Notes under the pieces: model-generated | The model's database searches: none | Told to the model about the DNA's origin: nothing | The model's input: the letters and a program-made list of their open reading frames with translations, nothing else | Part shown: one piece after another, positions 1-8,584 of the stretch | Layout: each line of letters starts with the position of its first letter | Position numbering within the stretch: position 1 is the stretch's first letter | Source: Bacillota bacterium | GTDB taxonomy: Bacteria > Bacillota > Sulfobacillia > Sulfobacillales > Sulfobacillaceae | Direction of reading: 5' to 3' | DNA length: 38,031 bases | NCBI GenBank assembly: GCA_021806205.1 | Contig: JAJZXX010000062.1 | Location: 1-38,031 of the forward strand | Position numbers and translations under genes: made by a program

Positions 1-206
1 GACTGGTAGTGGTTGGCAGGAAGATGACGCGATTTTCCTGGACGTGATCCCCCTGGCGTGATGGCAATATTTATCCCCAAAAGAAAAGTGTTGACACATC
101 TAATAACATCTTTGCTCTGGGACACAGCGGTCAAATTTTTTCTGCAAACGAGAACGCTTGTCCGCGAATGATAACCACGGACAACGTTGGCGCTGAAAAC
201 AAGAGC

Positions 207-440
207 TTATGGGTAAAGATTAGCTATCAATGGGGGGTACCGCCACTTTTCTTCCTCATACAACCTCTCGATGACAAACTGCTTGAGCAATGTTTGCACC
301 CCTTGTGTTTCTCGCGAGCCAGGTTCTGCAGTCGGTCGAGGATCTCGGTGTCGAACCGAATGGTGATGGTCTTAGCTTCCGGGCGGGCGGCATCTCAGAG
401 GTCTCCAGCGGGCGGGCCTTTTTGAGAAATTCCTCCGTGA
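207..440 (-). pseudogene. Frameshifted ribbon-helix-helix (CopG/BrnA-like) antitoxin remnant
   Basis: No single reading frame is open, but three minus-strand frames joined together read like one small antitoxin. First comes ITEEFLKKARPLETSEMPPA, then (after a shift near 374) KTITIRFDTEILDRLQNLAR, then (after a second shift near 315) ETQGVQTLLKQFVIERLYEE, ending at a TAA at 207-209. The middle piece is the typical beta strand and first helix of a ribbon-helix-helix DNA-binding domain. It lies directly downstream of the BrnT-like fragment, the usual partner of such antitoxins. The two frameshifts mean it is probably dead. The family assignment rests on motif recognition only. Confidence 0.55.
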
Positions 441-442
441 TC

Positions 443-607
443 TCATGAGACTCCCAGTACGAAGCCGATCCTCTTTTTATCTCGGTCGTGGACGTCGAAC
501 CCAACGCGGTTGGGATCCGTCATGGCTTCTTCCACCTCGACCGTCTCAATGCCGTGTTTCGCCACATGATCTGTGTTTACGGCATTCCAATCAAACATCG
601 GCGGCAC
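443..607 (-). pseudogene. Truncated BrnT-family (DUF497) toxin
   Basis: The reading frame MFDWNAVNTDHVAKHGIETV, continuing with EVEEAMTDP, matches the N-terminal half of BrnT/DUF497 ribonuclease toxins (F-x-W-D/N..N..KHG, then E-E-A..DP). The likely start is a GTG at 605-607, seven bases behind a GGAG. BrnT proteins are normally about 90 residues; this one stops after about 55, just after RIGFVLG, so the C-terminal strand and helix with catalytic residues are missing. The frame then slips directly into the antitoxin remnant, which suggests a deletion at the toxin/antitoxin boundary. BrnT is normally controlled by its antitoxin binding their shared promoter; here both members look decayed. Confidence 0.6.
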
Positions 608-1342
608 CAGAAGCTCCAACAACAATATTCGTTCCTGTCATTATATTGATATACATACAAGGCCCTCGATGCAGCGGACTCCCCCACAAAAAACAACGAT
701 CGGGTTTGCCCACAGCCAAGAGAACACACCTGACCGTCGGGAGGCGAATCTTCTTTTGAAGGTGGCCCGAGCAACTGGGGCAAGCGTCATGCGATCCCGC
801 GAATCCGTATCTCGTTCAACCGTCGGAATCAGATGGTGACAACATCCGCAGCGGAGGCCACCGTGGCCATTTTTTTGCCAAGGGACGCACAAAAAGTGGA
901 CACAAAGGAGGGGGTAGACCATGCGGGATCTCATCTGTTGGGGTGTTCTTGGAGCATTGCCCATAACCATGCTTGCCGCCGCGGATCCGGTACCTGGACG
1001 GACGCAAATCAGTTTTCCAATGCCCACTCGCCCCAACAGGCATCCCTGGCCGGTGTATGTGGAGCCAACGGCGGTCCGTACCGGCTGGCAACTCCTGTCC
1101 AAAGACCGCGTGATCGGATAAATTTGGGCAAGTTCGTAAAACACCCGCCTCTTCACCCCGCAGTTGGTTTTGATACTCGGTGATATCTTGTGCCTGGTAC
1201 GATGTTGGAACCGGATAAGGTTTTGGGGCATCTTCCGATAACGGCGAAACCACCGTTCCAGTTCCGTATCGACGTCGTCCAAAAGGATATTTCCGGGCAC
1301 AAAACCTTAACCTGACAACATTGCGGCACCGAGAGGCACCCG
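608..1342. other. Gene-poor stretch downstream of ppdK
   Basis: I see no convincing gene here apart from the weak small ORF at 921-1121. Several long open frames exist on both strands but have no recognisable domain and poor composition. A direct repeat of ggcacc, spaced four bases apart, lies at about 1325-1340 beside the ppdK stop. It is a direct and not an inverted repeat, so it is not a terminator. No clear Rho-independent terminator for ppdK is visible. Confidence 0.4.
921..1121 (+). CDS. Small ORF of unknown function with a strong ribosome binding site
   Basis: A 66-residue frame begins at an ATG nine bases after a strong AAAGGAGG at 904-911. This is the only reason to consider it a gene. 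The N-terminus (MRDLICWGVLGALPITMLAA) is hydrophobic and could act as a weak signal peptide with an A-A-A-D cleavage region. The rest is rich in proline and arginine and resembles nothing I know. It lies in an otherwise decayed region, so it may equally be the start of a broken gene whose downstream part has been lost. A chance ORF behind a chance purine run is also possible. Confidence 0.25.
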   Translation: MRDLICWGVLGALPITMLAAADPVPGRTQISFPMPTRPNRHPWPVYVEPTAVRTGWQLLSKDRVIG

Positions 1343-3973
1343 TTAGTTCCGCAACGCCGCTTGAGCGGCCGCCAGACGAGCGACGGGCACGCGAAATGGC
1401 GAGCAACTGACATAGTTTAACGCCGCTTGGTGGCAAAACTCGATGGATGTTGGGTCGCCGCCATGCTCTCCACAAATGCCCACTTTCAGATCCGGGCGCA
1501 CCGATCGCCCTTCTTGAACCGCCCATTCAATCAGTCGTCCCACGCCCTCCCGGTCCAATACCATAAATGGATTTTCCGTTAAGATTTTTTCGGCCAAATA
1601 GGTGGGGAGAAACTTGGATTCGGCATCATCCCGGCTATAGCCAAAAATGGTCTGAGTCAAGTCGTTGGTTCCCATGCTGAAGAACTCCGCATGCTCGGCG
1701 ATACCTTTGGCCACGATGGCAGCCCGCGGCACCTCAATCATCGTTCCGATCTGGTACGGCAGCGCCTGATGGCGTTCATCGGCAACCTCGTGGTTAATCT
1801 CTTCAACCATGGTCTTCATCCGGGCCAATTCCGCAGGCGTCCCCACCAAGGGGATCATCACTTCCACATGGGGAGAGCCGCCCTCGTTAAGCAAATCCGC
1901 TTCGGCCTGAAAGATGGCGCGCGCCTGCATCGCGTAAATTTCCGGATAGACAATGCCGAGCCGCACCCCGCGAAACCCGAGCATGGGATTAAACTCAAAA
2001 AGACTTTTGGTACGTCGCAAGATGGCGTCGAATTTCTCTGCGGCGGCCTCATCGTGCGCCTGTTTGGCCTGACTGAGTGCCTCTTCGGTTTCCATGATAT
2101 GGGGCAAGAACTCGTGCAACGGCGGATCCAACAAGCGAATTGTCACGGGTAGTCCGTCCATAGCCTTGAGAATCCCGTAGAAGTCAGACTGCTGCATGGG
2201 TAGGAGCTGACTCAGAGCATCCTGGCGATCCTCCAGGGTCTCGGCTAAAATCATGGCTTGCACCACGGGAAGTCGGTCTTGGCCCATAAACATATGCTCG
2301 GTGCGGCATAAGCCTACACCGGTTGCTCCCAGTTCACGGGCTTTAGCCGCGTCTTCGGGGGTATCTGCATTGGCATACACCCCCAGTCGTTTTTCGCGGT
2401 CCGCCCAAGTCAGCAGTTCCGTAAATTCGTCCGCAAGTTCCGGTTCCTGGGTGGGAACAGATCCGAGCATCACCCGACCACTGGCACCATCAATCGTAAT
2501 AACTGTGTTCTTGGTGATCACATGATCGCCCACGCGAAACTCTTCCGCCACCACTGAAATATTGATGGCCTCGCAACCGGTGACGGCCGGTTTTCCCATC
2601 CCACGCGCCACAATGGCCGCATGCGAGGTCATGCCGCCCCTACTGGTTAAAACGCCCTGGGCTTGAACAATGCCATGAATGTCATCCGGGGTTGTTTCCG
2701 GACGCACCAAAATCACAGCTTCCCCAGCCAGTCCACGGGCCTCAGCCTCGTCGGCGGTAAACACCACCTTTCCAAAGGCAGCACCAGGCGAGGCTGGCAA
2801 CCCTGTCGCCAGCATCTCGACGTGTGCCCCGGGATCAATTTGCCGGTACAAGAGCCGCTGCACCTGTTCAGGGTCCTGGCGCAAGAGTGCCTCCTTAGGG
2901 GTAATCGTCCCATCTTTGGCTAGGTCCACCGCAATTTTCACCGACGCGCGCGCCGTCCTTTTCCCGCCCCGGGTCTGCAAGAGATAGAGAACCCCCTCCT
3001 GCACGGTGAATTCAATATCCTGCATATCGCGGTAGTGATTCTCCAGAAGCTTGCACACCTGATTCAATTCTTCATGCGTCTTCGGCATTTCCACGGCCAT
3101 CTCATCAATCGACTTAGGCGTGCGGATTCCCGCCACCACGTCTTCACCCTGAGCTTGGGTCAGATATTCCCCATACATGCCCGGCTCGCCAGTGTTGGGA
3201 TTACGGGTAAAGAGAACTCCCGTGGCCGAGGTCACACTCATGTTGCCGAACACCATCGACTGAACATTGACCGCTGTACCCAAGTCTTCGGGAATCTTAT
3301 TGAGGCGCCGATAGACGATGGCGCGAGGATTTTTCCAGGAGTCAAAAACTGCCAGAATGGCCATTTCCAACTGCACTTTGGGATCGTCAGGAAATGCTTG
3401 ACCGGTTTCTTTCCATACCAGATCTTTATAGCCGTTAATCACCTCGATCAGAGCCGATTCGGACAGTTCCGTATCCATTTTAACTTGGGCGCGGTGCTTG
3501 ACCTCTTCCAGAATAGCCTCAAAGCGTCCATGGTCCATGTGCATCACCACATTGCCGAACATCTGAATAAAGCGGCGATAGCTGTCTTGGGCAAACCGTG
3601 GATTATCCGTACTCTCGGCGACGCCTCGGGTGGTGTCCGGATTTAATCCGAGGTTTAACACCGTGTCCATCATCCCCGGCATGGAAATGGGGGCGCCTGA
3701 TCGCACCGATACCAGCAGCGGCCGCTTAGTGTCTCCCAGACGACGGTCTAACTTTTCTTCCAATTTAGCCAGGTGAGTCCACACCTCATCCATCAGTCCG
3801 TCAGGCACGCGATTCAGCCGCTGATAGGTGTTGCAGGCTTCGGTGGTAATGGTGAACCCCGGCGGCACCGGCAATCCTATCCGGCTCATTTCCGCCAATC
3901 CGGCTCCCTTGCCGCCCAACCGTGCGCGATCGTTTCCATCGCCTTCTTCAAACTGATAGACATAGCGCGTCAT
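1343..3973 (-). CDS. ppdK: Pyruvate, phosphate dikinase
   Basis: This enzyme interconverts pyruvate, ATP and Pi with PEP, AMP and PPi in the cytoplasm. The 876-residue length is normal. In order: an N-terminal ATP-grasp nucleotide-binding domain (GGKGAGLAEM near residue 20; SVRSGAPISMPGMMDT near 110), the swivelling phosphohistidine domain with GGMTSHAAIVARGMGKPAV (phosphorylated His451), and a C-terminal PEP/pyruvate-binding TIM barrel (VGLCRTEHMF, MIEVPRAA, FSMGTNDLTQ, GICGEHGGDP with the catalytic cysteine). The ATG overlaps the stop of the upstream regulator gene by four bases (ATGA), so the two are translationally coupled. Regulation is expected through that neighbour, which in this family phosphorylates the threonine next to the catalytic histidine (T449 in the T-S-H motif). 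Every expected catalytic motif is present. Confidence 0.97.
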   Translation of the reverse strand: MTRYVYQFEEGDGNDRARLGGKGAGLAEMSRIGLPVPPGFTITTEACNTYQRLNRVPDGLMDEVWTHLAKLEEKLDRRLGDTKRPLLVSVRSGAPISMPGMMDTVLNLGLNPDTTRGVAESTDNPRFAQDSYRRFIQMFGNVVMHMDHGRFEAILEEVKHRAQVKMDTELSESALIEVINGYKDLVWKETGQAFPDDPKVQLEMAILAVFDSWKNPRAIVYRRLNKIPEDLGTAVNVQSMVFGNMSVTSATGVLFTRNPNTGEPGMYGEYLTQAQGEDVVAGIRTPKSIDEMAVEMPKTHEELNQVCKLLENHYRDMQDIEFTVQEGVLYLLQTRGGKRTARASVKIAVDLAKDGTITPKEALLRQDPEQVQRLLYRQIDPGAHVEMLATGLPASPGAAFGKVVFTADEAEARGLAGEAVILVRPETTPDDIHGIVQAQGVLTSRGGMTSHAAIVARGMGKPAVTGCEAINISVVAEEFRVGDHVITKNTVITIDGASGRVMLGSVPTQEPELADEFTELLTWADREKRLGVYANADTPEDAAKARELGATGVGLCRTEHMFMGQDRLPVVQAMILAETLEDRQDALSQLLPMQQSDFYGILKAMDGLPVTIRLLDPPLHEFLPHIMETEEALSQAKQAHDEAAAEKFDAILRRTKSLFEFNPMLGFRGVRLGIVYPEIYAMQARAIFQAEADLLNEGGSPHVEVMIPLVGTPAELARMKTMVEEINHEVADERHQALPYQIGTMIEVPRAAIVAKGIAEHAEFFSMGTNDLTQTIFGYSRDDAESKFLPTYLAEKILTENPFMVLDREGVGRLIEWAVQEGRSVRPDLKVGICGEHGGDPTSIEFCHQAALNYVSCSPFRVPVARLAAAQAALRN

Positions 3974-4782
3974 TGACCCTGGGCCTCCTTTTTTCTCAGC
4001 TCTAACACCCGTGTGGCCGTTTCTTCTACCGCGTGATTGCTCACATCAATAACCGGGCACTTGAGCCGGTTGAATATGTCCCACGCGTAATCCAGTTCCA
4101 CCATAATGCGGTCCATCGTGGCATACTGCGCTGACGACCCTAACCCTAGACTTTTTAAGCGCTGTCGCCGGATGGACATCAAGAGCTCCGGTTCAATCAC
4201 CAGCCCGACCGCCTTGAGACGACCTTCCCGAAACACCTCACTCGGCACGGGCACTTCCGGAACCAAAGGCACGTTGGCCACCTTAAGACGGTGATTAGCC
4301 AAATATAAACTCACCGGGGTCTTCGAGGTGCGCGATACCCCTAACAGTACGACATCCGCATCACGAATCCCTTTCGAATCCTTGCCATCGTCATATTTCA
4401 CAGCAAACTCCACCGCCTCGACCCGGGCAAAATACTCTTGGTCCAAGCGGTGACTGAGGCCCGGTATCAGGCGCGGTTGGACGGCCAATACCTCCTCCAA
4501 CGCACTCAGCACCGGCCCCATGACGTCAACGTGCAGAATCCCACGGGCGTTGGCTGCGTTCGCTAAGTACTCCCGCAATTCTGGACGCACCATGGTGTAA
4601 ATGATGATCGAAAACCCTCGTTGCGCCCGCTCTAAGACATGGTCTATTTCCGGCCGATCCGAGACATATGGGATGCGTTCAATGTCAACGTCCTGGTCAA
4701 ACTGAATGGCCGCACCGTGAGCCACGCGCTCAGCGGTTTCTCCCAACGAGTCGGACACAATGTAAACCCGCGCCTTAGCCAT
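3970..4782 (-). CDS. yqfL: PPDK regulatory protein (bifunctional kinase/phosphorylase, DUF299)
   Basis: This 270-residue protein belongs to the PPDK/PEP-synthase regulatory family. Members inactivate PPDK by ADP-dependent threonine phosphorylation and reactivate it by Pi-dependent dephosphorylation. The N-terminus VYIVSDSLGETAERVA and the P-loop GVSRTSKTP (residues 148-156) are hallmarks. The conserved segment LDYAWDIFNRLKCPVIDVSN lies near the C-terminus. The start is an ATG behind GAGGGGG. It overlaps ppdK, the presumed substrate gene, so a PPDK role is more likely than PEP synthase. In related genomes it follows glyS or ccpN directly; here an IS110 element lies upstream. Its transcription must therefore now start inside or downstream of that element, or read through it. 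Confidence 0.95.
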   Translation of the reverse strand: MAKARVYIVSDSLGETAERVAHGAAIQFDQDVDIERIPYVSDRPEIDHVLERAQRGFSIIIYTMVRPELREYLANAANARGILHVDVMGPVLSALEEVLAVQPRLIPGLSHRLDQEYFARVEAVEFAVKYDDGKDSKGIRDADVVLLGVSRTSKTPVSLYLANHRLKVANVPLVPEVPVPSEVFREGRLKAVGLVIEPELLMSIRRQRLKSLGLGSSAQYATMDRIMVELDYAWDIFNRLKCPVIDVSNHAVEETATRVLELRKKEAQGQ

Positions 4783-4859
4783 GGTTCCCCCTCGTATAAA
4801 GGTATTGGGCTTGGACCTCTTCTTTAGGAAGATGGTCCCCTAGGGTTTCCGAGCCCGAT

Positions 4860-5160
4860 CTGGAAATAGTTGTCTTGCTTCGCAAGACCCGGTCGATGAT
4901 CCTGGATCTGATCCGGACGACTGCCGCTTGTTCCCCCTGCCTCGAGGGACACCTGAAAAGGTGCCGAAGGCTTTGAAAGACTGCGGGGTCGACCGACGGA
5001 TGGGAAGCTAACGCGCGGGTTGCCGCCCTGTCTCGCGAGCACCGCTGGCACCGGTGCCGTCGCACAACGCGAGGCAGCGTGACGGCTAATGACGAGGTGG
5101 CACAGCCCATCCGGGGGCGTCGACCGGTTCCCTTTCCGGATCGCGACAATGGTGTCGCAA
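4860..5160 (+). ncRNA. Candidate IS110 bridge RNA in the left-end non-coding region
   Basis: IS110-group elements encode a bridge RNA between the left end and the transposase; it pairs with target and donor DNA. This stretch has no gene and many local hairpins. They include GTCTTGC-TTC-GCAAGAC at 4872-4888, CACCT-GAAA-AGGTG at 4950-4963, the palindrome GGCACCGGTGCC at 5047-5058, a stem TCCGG/CCGGA at 5110-5140 with an inner GGG/CCC and an asymmetric loop, and GCGACA-ATGG-TGTCGC at 5143-5158 just before the transposase ribosome site. I cannot assign the target-binding and donor-binding loops because the element ends are not fixed. The RNA boundaries given are only a container. Confidence 0.4.
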
Positions 5161-5183
5161 ACCATCGAAAGGAGGTGTCTTGC

Positions 5184-6428
5184 ATGAGTTCTACTCTGTT
5201 TATTGGCATCGACGTCAGTCAAGCGGAACACGTCATCTGCGCGATGACCGGCGACGGCCGGGTCCAGGCCCGCGAATGCGTGCCCAACGATCAACGAGGG
5301 ATCGACCAGCTGATCCAATGGCTGGAGACCCAAGCCGTGAACGTCGACCGGCTTGCCGTCGGATTGGAATCCACGTCGGTGTATCATTGGCCGCTCTTTG
5401 AGGCCTTGACGCAGACGCCGGCGTTGCAACGATGGGAGCCCCAATGGTATTTGCTGAATCCCAGCATCGTGCAGGGGTTCCGGAAAACATATGTCGATCG
5501 GGCCAAAACCGACCCTGGCGATGCCTTTCTGATTGCCGATACGATCCGGTTTGGGCGCTTGCGCCCAGCGCCAGCCCCCGATCCGCGCTACACGGCCTTG
5601 CGCGTGGTGATACGCCATCGGTTCCATTTGGCGCAGACGGTGGCGCGCGAAAAAAATCGGGCCTTGAATGAACTGTTCTGTTTGTGGGGCGGGTATCGGG
5701 CGACCGCCAAGGATCGGAATCAGGCCTTTTTTTCGGATGTCTTTGGGCGCGCGTCGCAACAGGTGCGGACCCAATACACCCCGGATCGCCTCGCCACCAC
5801 GCCGCTGGCGACCGTGGCCCAAGACATTGCCACGGTGGGGGGCGCGGCGCTGAAAGCGCCGGACGACATTGCGCAGACCTTGCAGCGGCTGGCCCAAAAG
5901 GCCTTTCGCCTGCGACCGAAAGAATCGGCCGCCCGCCAGTTCAGCCTGATCATGCATTTGGATACCATCCGCACGTTGGAGAGCCAAATGCGCCAACTGG
6001 ACAAGGCGATCGCCCGCGATTTGAATGCCATCCCTCAAACCGTCACCTCGATCGACGGCATTGGTCCGGTGTTCGGAGCGGGGATTGTGGCCGAAATCGG
6101 GCCCATTTCCCGGTTCCCTTCGGACGATGCGGTCGCGAAATATGCCGGTCTTACGCGGCGTACCCACCAATCGGGTACGTTTGACGCGGAGGATCGACCG
6201 CTGACGCGGTCGGGCAATGCCTTTTTGCGGTACTACCTGATTGAAGCGGCCGACCGGGTTCGTGTGCGCGACCCGGAATTCGAAGCGTTTTATATCCGCA
6301 AATACAGCGACGCCACCCACCACCCCCACAAACGGGCGCTGGTGTTGACCGCACGAAAGCTGACCGGTGTGATCTTCGGGCTGCTGACCCGAGGTCAACT
6401 TTATGATGGAAGGAGATTCGGTTCGTAA
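5184..6428 (+). CDS. IS110-family transposase (bridge-RNA-guided recombinase type)
   Basis: A 414-residue transposase with the two IS110 domains. The N-terminal RuvC-like DEDD domain shows FIGIDVSQ (D10), GLESTSVYHW (E62) and DRAKTDPGDA (D110, D113). The C-terminal Transposase_20 domain starts near residue 288 with SIDGIGPVFGAGIVAEIG, and TRSGNAFLRYYL carries the probable catalytic serine S343. A predicted helical linker lies between. I chose the ATG at 5184 because GGAGG lies eight bases upstream and the protein then begins directly with the RuvC strand; an earlier in-frame ATG at 5079 would add 35 residues unlike the family. It appears intact with all catalytic residues present. No passenger gene accompanies it. 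Confidence 0.93.
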   Translation: MSSTLFIGIDVSQAEHVICAMTGDGRVQARECVPNDQRGIDQLIQWLETQAVNVDRLAVGLESTSVYHWPLFEALTQTPALQRWEPQWYLLNPSIVQGFRKTYVDRAKTDPGDAFLIADTIRFGRLRPAPAPDPRYTALRVVIRHRFHLAQTVAREKNRALNELFCLWGGYRATAKDRNQAFFSDVFGRASQQVRTQYTPDRLATTPLATVAQDIATVGGAALKAPDDIAQTLQRLAQKAFRLRPKESAARQFSLIMHLDTIRTLESQMRQLDKAIARDLNAIPQTVTSIDGIGPVFGAGIVAEIGPISRFPSDDAVAKYAGLTRRTHQSGTFDAEDRPLTRSGNAFLRYYLIEAADRVRVRDPEFEAFYIRKYSDATHHPHKRALVLTARKLTGVIFGLLTRGQLYDGRRFGS

Positions 6429-6556
6429 GGCCGTCGCCCTGTAGGCCATTGCCATTTCCTCCCTGCCACTAACTGGTGTCAACAACCGGTCTGATTGGTG
6501 ATGCCTTTTTTGCCCCGCATGGTCAAAAATTAGTGCTTGACATTTTACCGCGGGTC

Positions 6557-8584
6557 TTATAGTGCTTCCCAATCATAATAGCGGCCTAAAGCTTTTTGTG
6601 CCGACGAAAGCAGCCTTAAACGGCGAAGTCTGACGCTGGCTTCCGGATCCATGACGAGCACCTGATCGAAGAACTCGTTCACCACCGGGACCACATCCCG
6701 AACCCTATCCCACCACACATCCAAGGCGCCCGAGGGCGTAGCCACCACCCCCGCAATGAGGACCGCCAACTTTTCTTCAATGCCTTCATAGCTATCTTGT
6801 CCTGGCACGATGACCTGGTTAGCCAGAATACGGCTGATTCTTTTGTAGGCAACCACCACCTCCTCTTGATCTAACGCATGCTGGTCTAAAAACTTTAATC
6901 GGTCGATAAACGACTGCCAGGGGAACTCGCGGGCTAATACCGCTTGAATCGACTCCTTTGGCCACTGCCCTTCCCACTGGGATATCAGCCGCTGCACGAT
7001 GAGGGCATACACCTCGTCCCTTACAGACACTTTGGCACCAATCGCATCGCAAGCAGCATCTAAAAGCTCAGCCACCGTGTGGCCGTTGAGCACCGCCGTT
7101 TCCGATGCGAGTCGGGCAATCCCCATGGCCTGGCGCCTTAGCCCAAAGGGGTCTTCTGATCCAGAGGCGCGAATCCCCGCGGCATAGAAGGAGACTAGGG
7201 TATCCACCCGGTCAAGCAATCCCACAACTTGTCCGACAATCGCTTGAGGAAGAGCATCGTCGACGCTGAGTGGCCGGTATTGGTCTTGGATGGCTTGTAC
7301 CACCGCCGGGTCCTCGCCGTCCAAAGCCGCGTAAATCCCACCCATTTCCCCTTGCAACTCCGGAAATTCGCCAACCACGTGCGTTAGCAAATCACACTTA
7401 AAGAGCGTAAGCGCACGATCAAATTGGCTCCTCGCCTGATCATTCATCGGCCACCAGACCCGCGTCTTTAAAAACAGACGGCCCAGCCGCTCGATCTTGT
7501 CGTGATATGTGCCAAGTTTGGCGTGCAGAGTAACGCCCGAGAGGTCCGGGGCGTGATCTGCCAAATGCGATTTGCGATCGAGGTCGTAAAAGTACTGAGC
7601 ATCCGCCAAACGCGCTGCCAAAACCCGTTGATTACCATGGCGAACCGCATCGAGATCTTCGCCAACCCCATTACGCACCGCCAGAAAGCAAGGCAACAGG
7701 CGGTTATTGGGGCCAAGAACGGGAAAATAGCGCTGATGGACGCGCATCGAGGTCACCAAGATCGGTTCCGGAAGGCCCAGGTACTTCGGATCCATCCCCC
7801 CTAAAAAGGGGGTCGGCCACTCGACTAAGTTGGCTACCTCCTCCAACAACATCGGATCCCAGTCCGGCACTCCCCCTGATTGGCTAGCCAGTATCTGGCC
7901 CTGATCACGGATGGCCCGCCGTCGCTGCTCCACATCGACCATCACATGGCCCTCAATCAAGGCCTGCCAGTAATCCGACACGCTGGACACTAAAAGCGGG
8001 CCGGGGTGATCTGTCCGATTCCCATAGGTCACGTTCCCAAAAGCCACACCAAGGGCCTGACCCTCTAAGACTTGGTCATCCAAGACCGCCACAACCCACC
8101 GCACCGGGCGAATAAAACGGACCTCGCCGCTCCCCCAGCGCATGCTGCGCGGTTGAGGCAAGGCTGCCAATACTTGGTCTAACAGCCCCGGCAGGATCTC
8201 GCTGGCCCTATGGACCGGCTTTTCCAAGGTAGCCGTCACGTAATCCTTATCGCCCGCCGTGATACGGCCTAATTCCTCGGCCTTCATCCCCACCCGGCGT
8301 AAAAAGCCGTGTAAGGCCTTCGTCGCCGTACCGCCCTGAAAAGCGCTGGTGACCGCCGGACCCCGCACGGTTTCCACGGCTGCCCTCTGGGATTCTGCCA
8401 CCTCGGCTTGGAACACCAGCCGACGCGGTGTGAACCACGTGCGCGGGTTCTGGCCCAAAAGACGTGCGTCGTCCAACGCTTGGGTCATCTTTACGCGATA
8501 GGTGTCGCTGAGGGATTCTAAAAACCGACTGGGAATTTCTTCAACCCCAATTTCCACGAGAAATGTCCGAGTCTCTTTAGTCAT
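6557..8584 (-). CDS. glyS: Glycyl-tRNA synthetase beta subunit
   Basis: The 675-residue beta subunit of the bacterial alpha2-beta2 glycyl-tRNA synthetase, which recognises tRNA-Gly. The N-terminal signature FLVEIGVEEIPSRFLESL is diagnostic. RPVRWVVAVLDDQVL follows near residue 160 and RNGVGEDLDAVRHGNQRVLA near 310. The C-terminal half is helical (HD-like and anticodon-binding regions; LLDRVDTLVSFYAAG and DPFGLRRQAMGIARL), as in the family. The ATG lies eight bases inside the end of glyQ, so the two subunits are coupled at translation. Length is close to the usual 680-690. The gene ends 128 bases before the IS110 transposase stop codon, and the end of the insertion lies in that gap, so the coding sequence looks intact. 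Confidence 0.97.
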   Translation of the reverse strand: MTKETRTFLVEIGVEEIPSRFLESLSDTYRVKMTQALDDARLLGQNPRTWFTPRRLVFQAEVAESQRAAVETVRGPAVTSAFQGGTATKALHGFLRRVGMKAEELGRITAGDKDYVTATLEKPVHRASEILPGLLDQVLAALPQPRSMRWGSGEVRFIRPVRWVVAVLDDQVLEGQALGVAFGNVTYGNRTDHPGPLLVSSVSDYWQALIEGHVMVDVEQRRRAIRDQGQILASQSGGVPDWDPMLLEEVANLVEWPTPFLGGMDPKYLGLPEPILVTSMRVHQRYFPVLGPNNRLLPCFLAVRNGVGEDLDAVRHGNQRVLAARLADAQYFYDLDRKSHLADHAPDLSGVTLHAKLGTYHDKIERLGRLFLKTRVWWPMNDQARSQFDRALTLFKCDLLTHVVGEFPELQGEMGGIYAALDGEDPAVVQAIQDQYRPLSVDDALPQAIVGQVVGLLDRVDTLVSFYAAGIRASGSEDPFGLRRQAMGIARLASETAVLNGHTVAELLDAACDAIGAKVSVRDEVYALIVQRLISQWEGQWPKESIQAVLAREFPWQSFIDRLKFLDQHALDQEEVVVAYKRISRILANQVIVPGQDSYEGIEEKLAVLIAGVVATPSGALDVWWDRVRDVVPVVNEFFDQVLVMDPEASVRLRRLRLLSSAQKALGRYYDWEAL

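Larger units (their letters stand above)
4840..6545 (+). mobile_element. IS110-family insertion sequence
   Basis: One DEDD transposase gene is flanked by a long non-coding left end (up to about 350 bases) and a short right end (about 120 bases). That asymmetry is typical of the IS110 group. IS110 elements lack the long terminal inverted repeats of other families and need not duplicate their target, and I found neither here, so both ends are approximate: left somewhere in 4815-4860, right somewhere in 6500-6556. The element is inserted between glyS and the PPDK regulator, in the opposite orientation to both. A TTGACA at 6537-6542 near the right end could be the -35 that joins a -10 in the left end when the element circularises. 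Its exact ends need comparison with an empty site or another copy. Confidence 0.75.

Noticed and set aside
91-113. TTGACA near the left edge
   Set aside because: No acceptable -10 lies at 16-18 bases and no gene follows.
641-1526. Long minus-strand open frames near the ppdK 3' end
   Set aside because: No recognisable domain, poor composition, and one of them runs antiparallel or out of frame through the end of ppdK.
5079-5183. Upstream ATG giving the transposase 35 extra residues
   Set aside because: The extra residues do not resemble IS110 proteins and a strong ribosome site lies at the internal ATG.
6537-6563. TTGACA followed by TATAGT at 15 bases, a possible promoter reading into glyS in antisense
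   Set aside because: The spacing is short and the -10 lies in glyS coding sequence. The -35 more likely serves the circular form of the IS110 element.
4824-6572. A 582-residue open frame on the minus strand across the IS110 element
   Set aside because: It is antisense to the transposase and reads as arginine-, glycine- and proline-rich shadow sequence without a domain.
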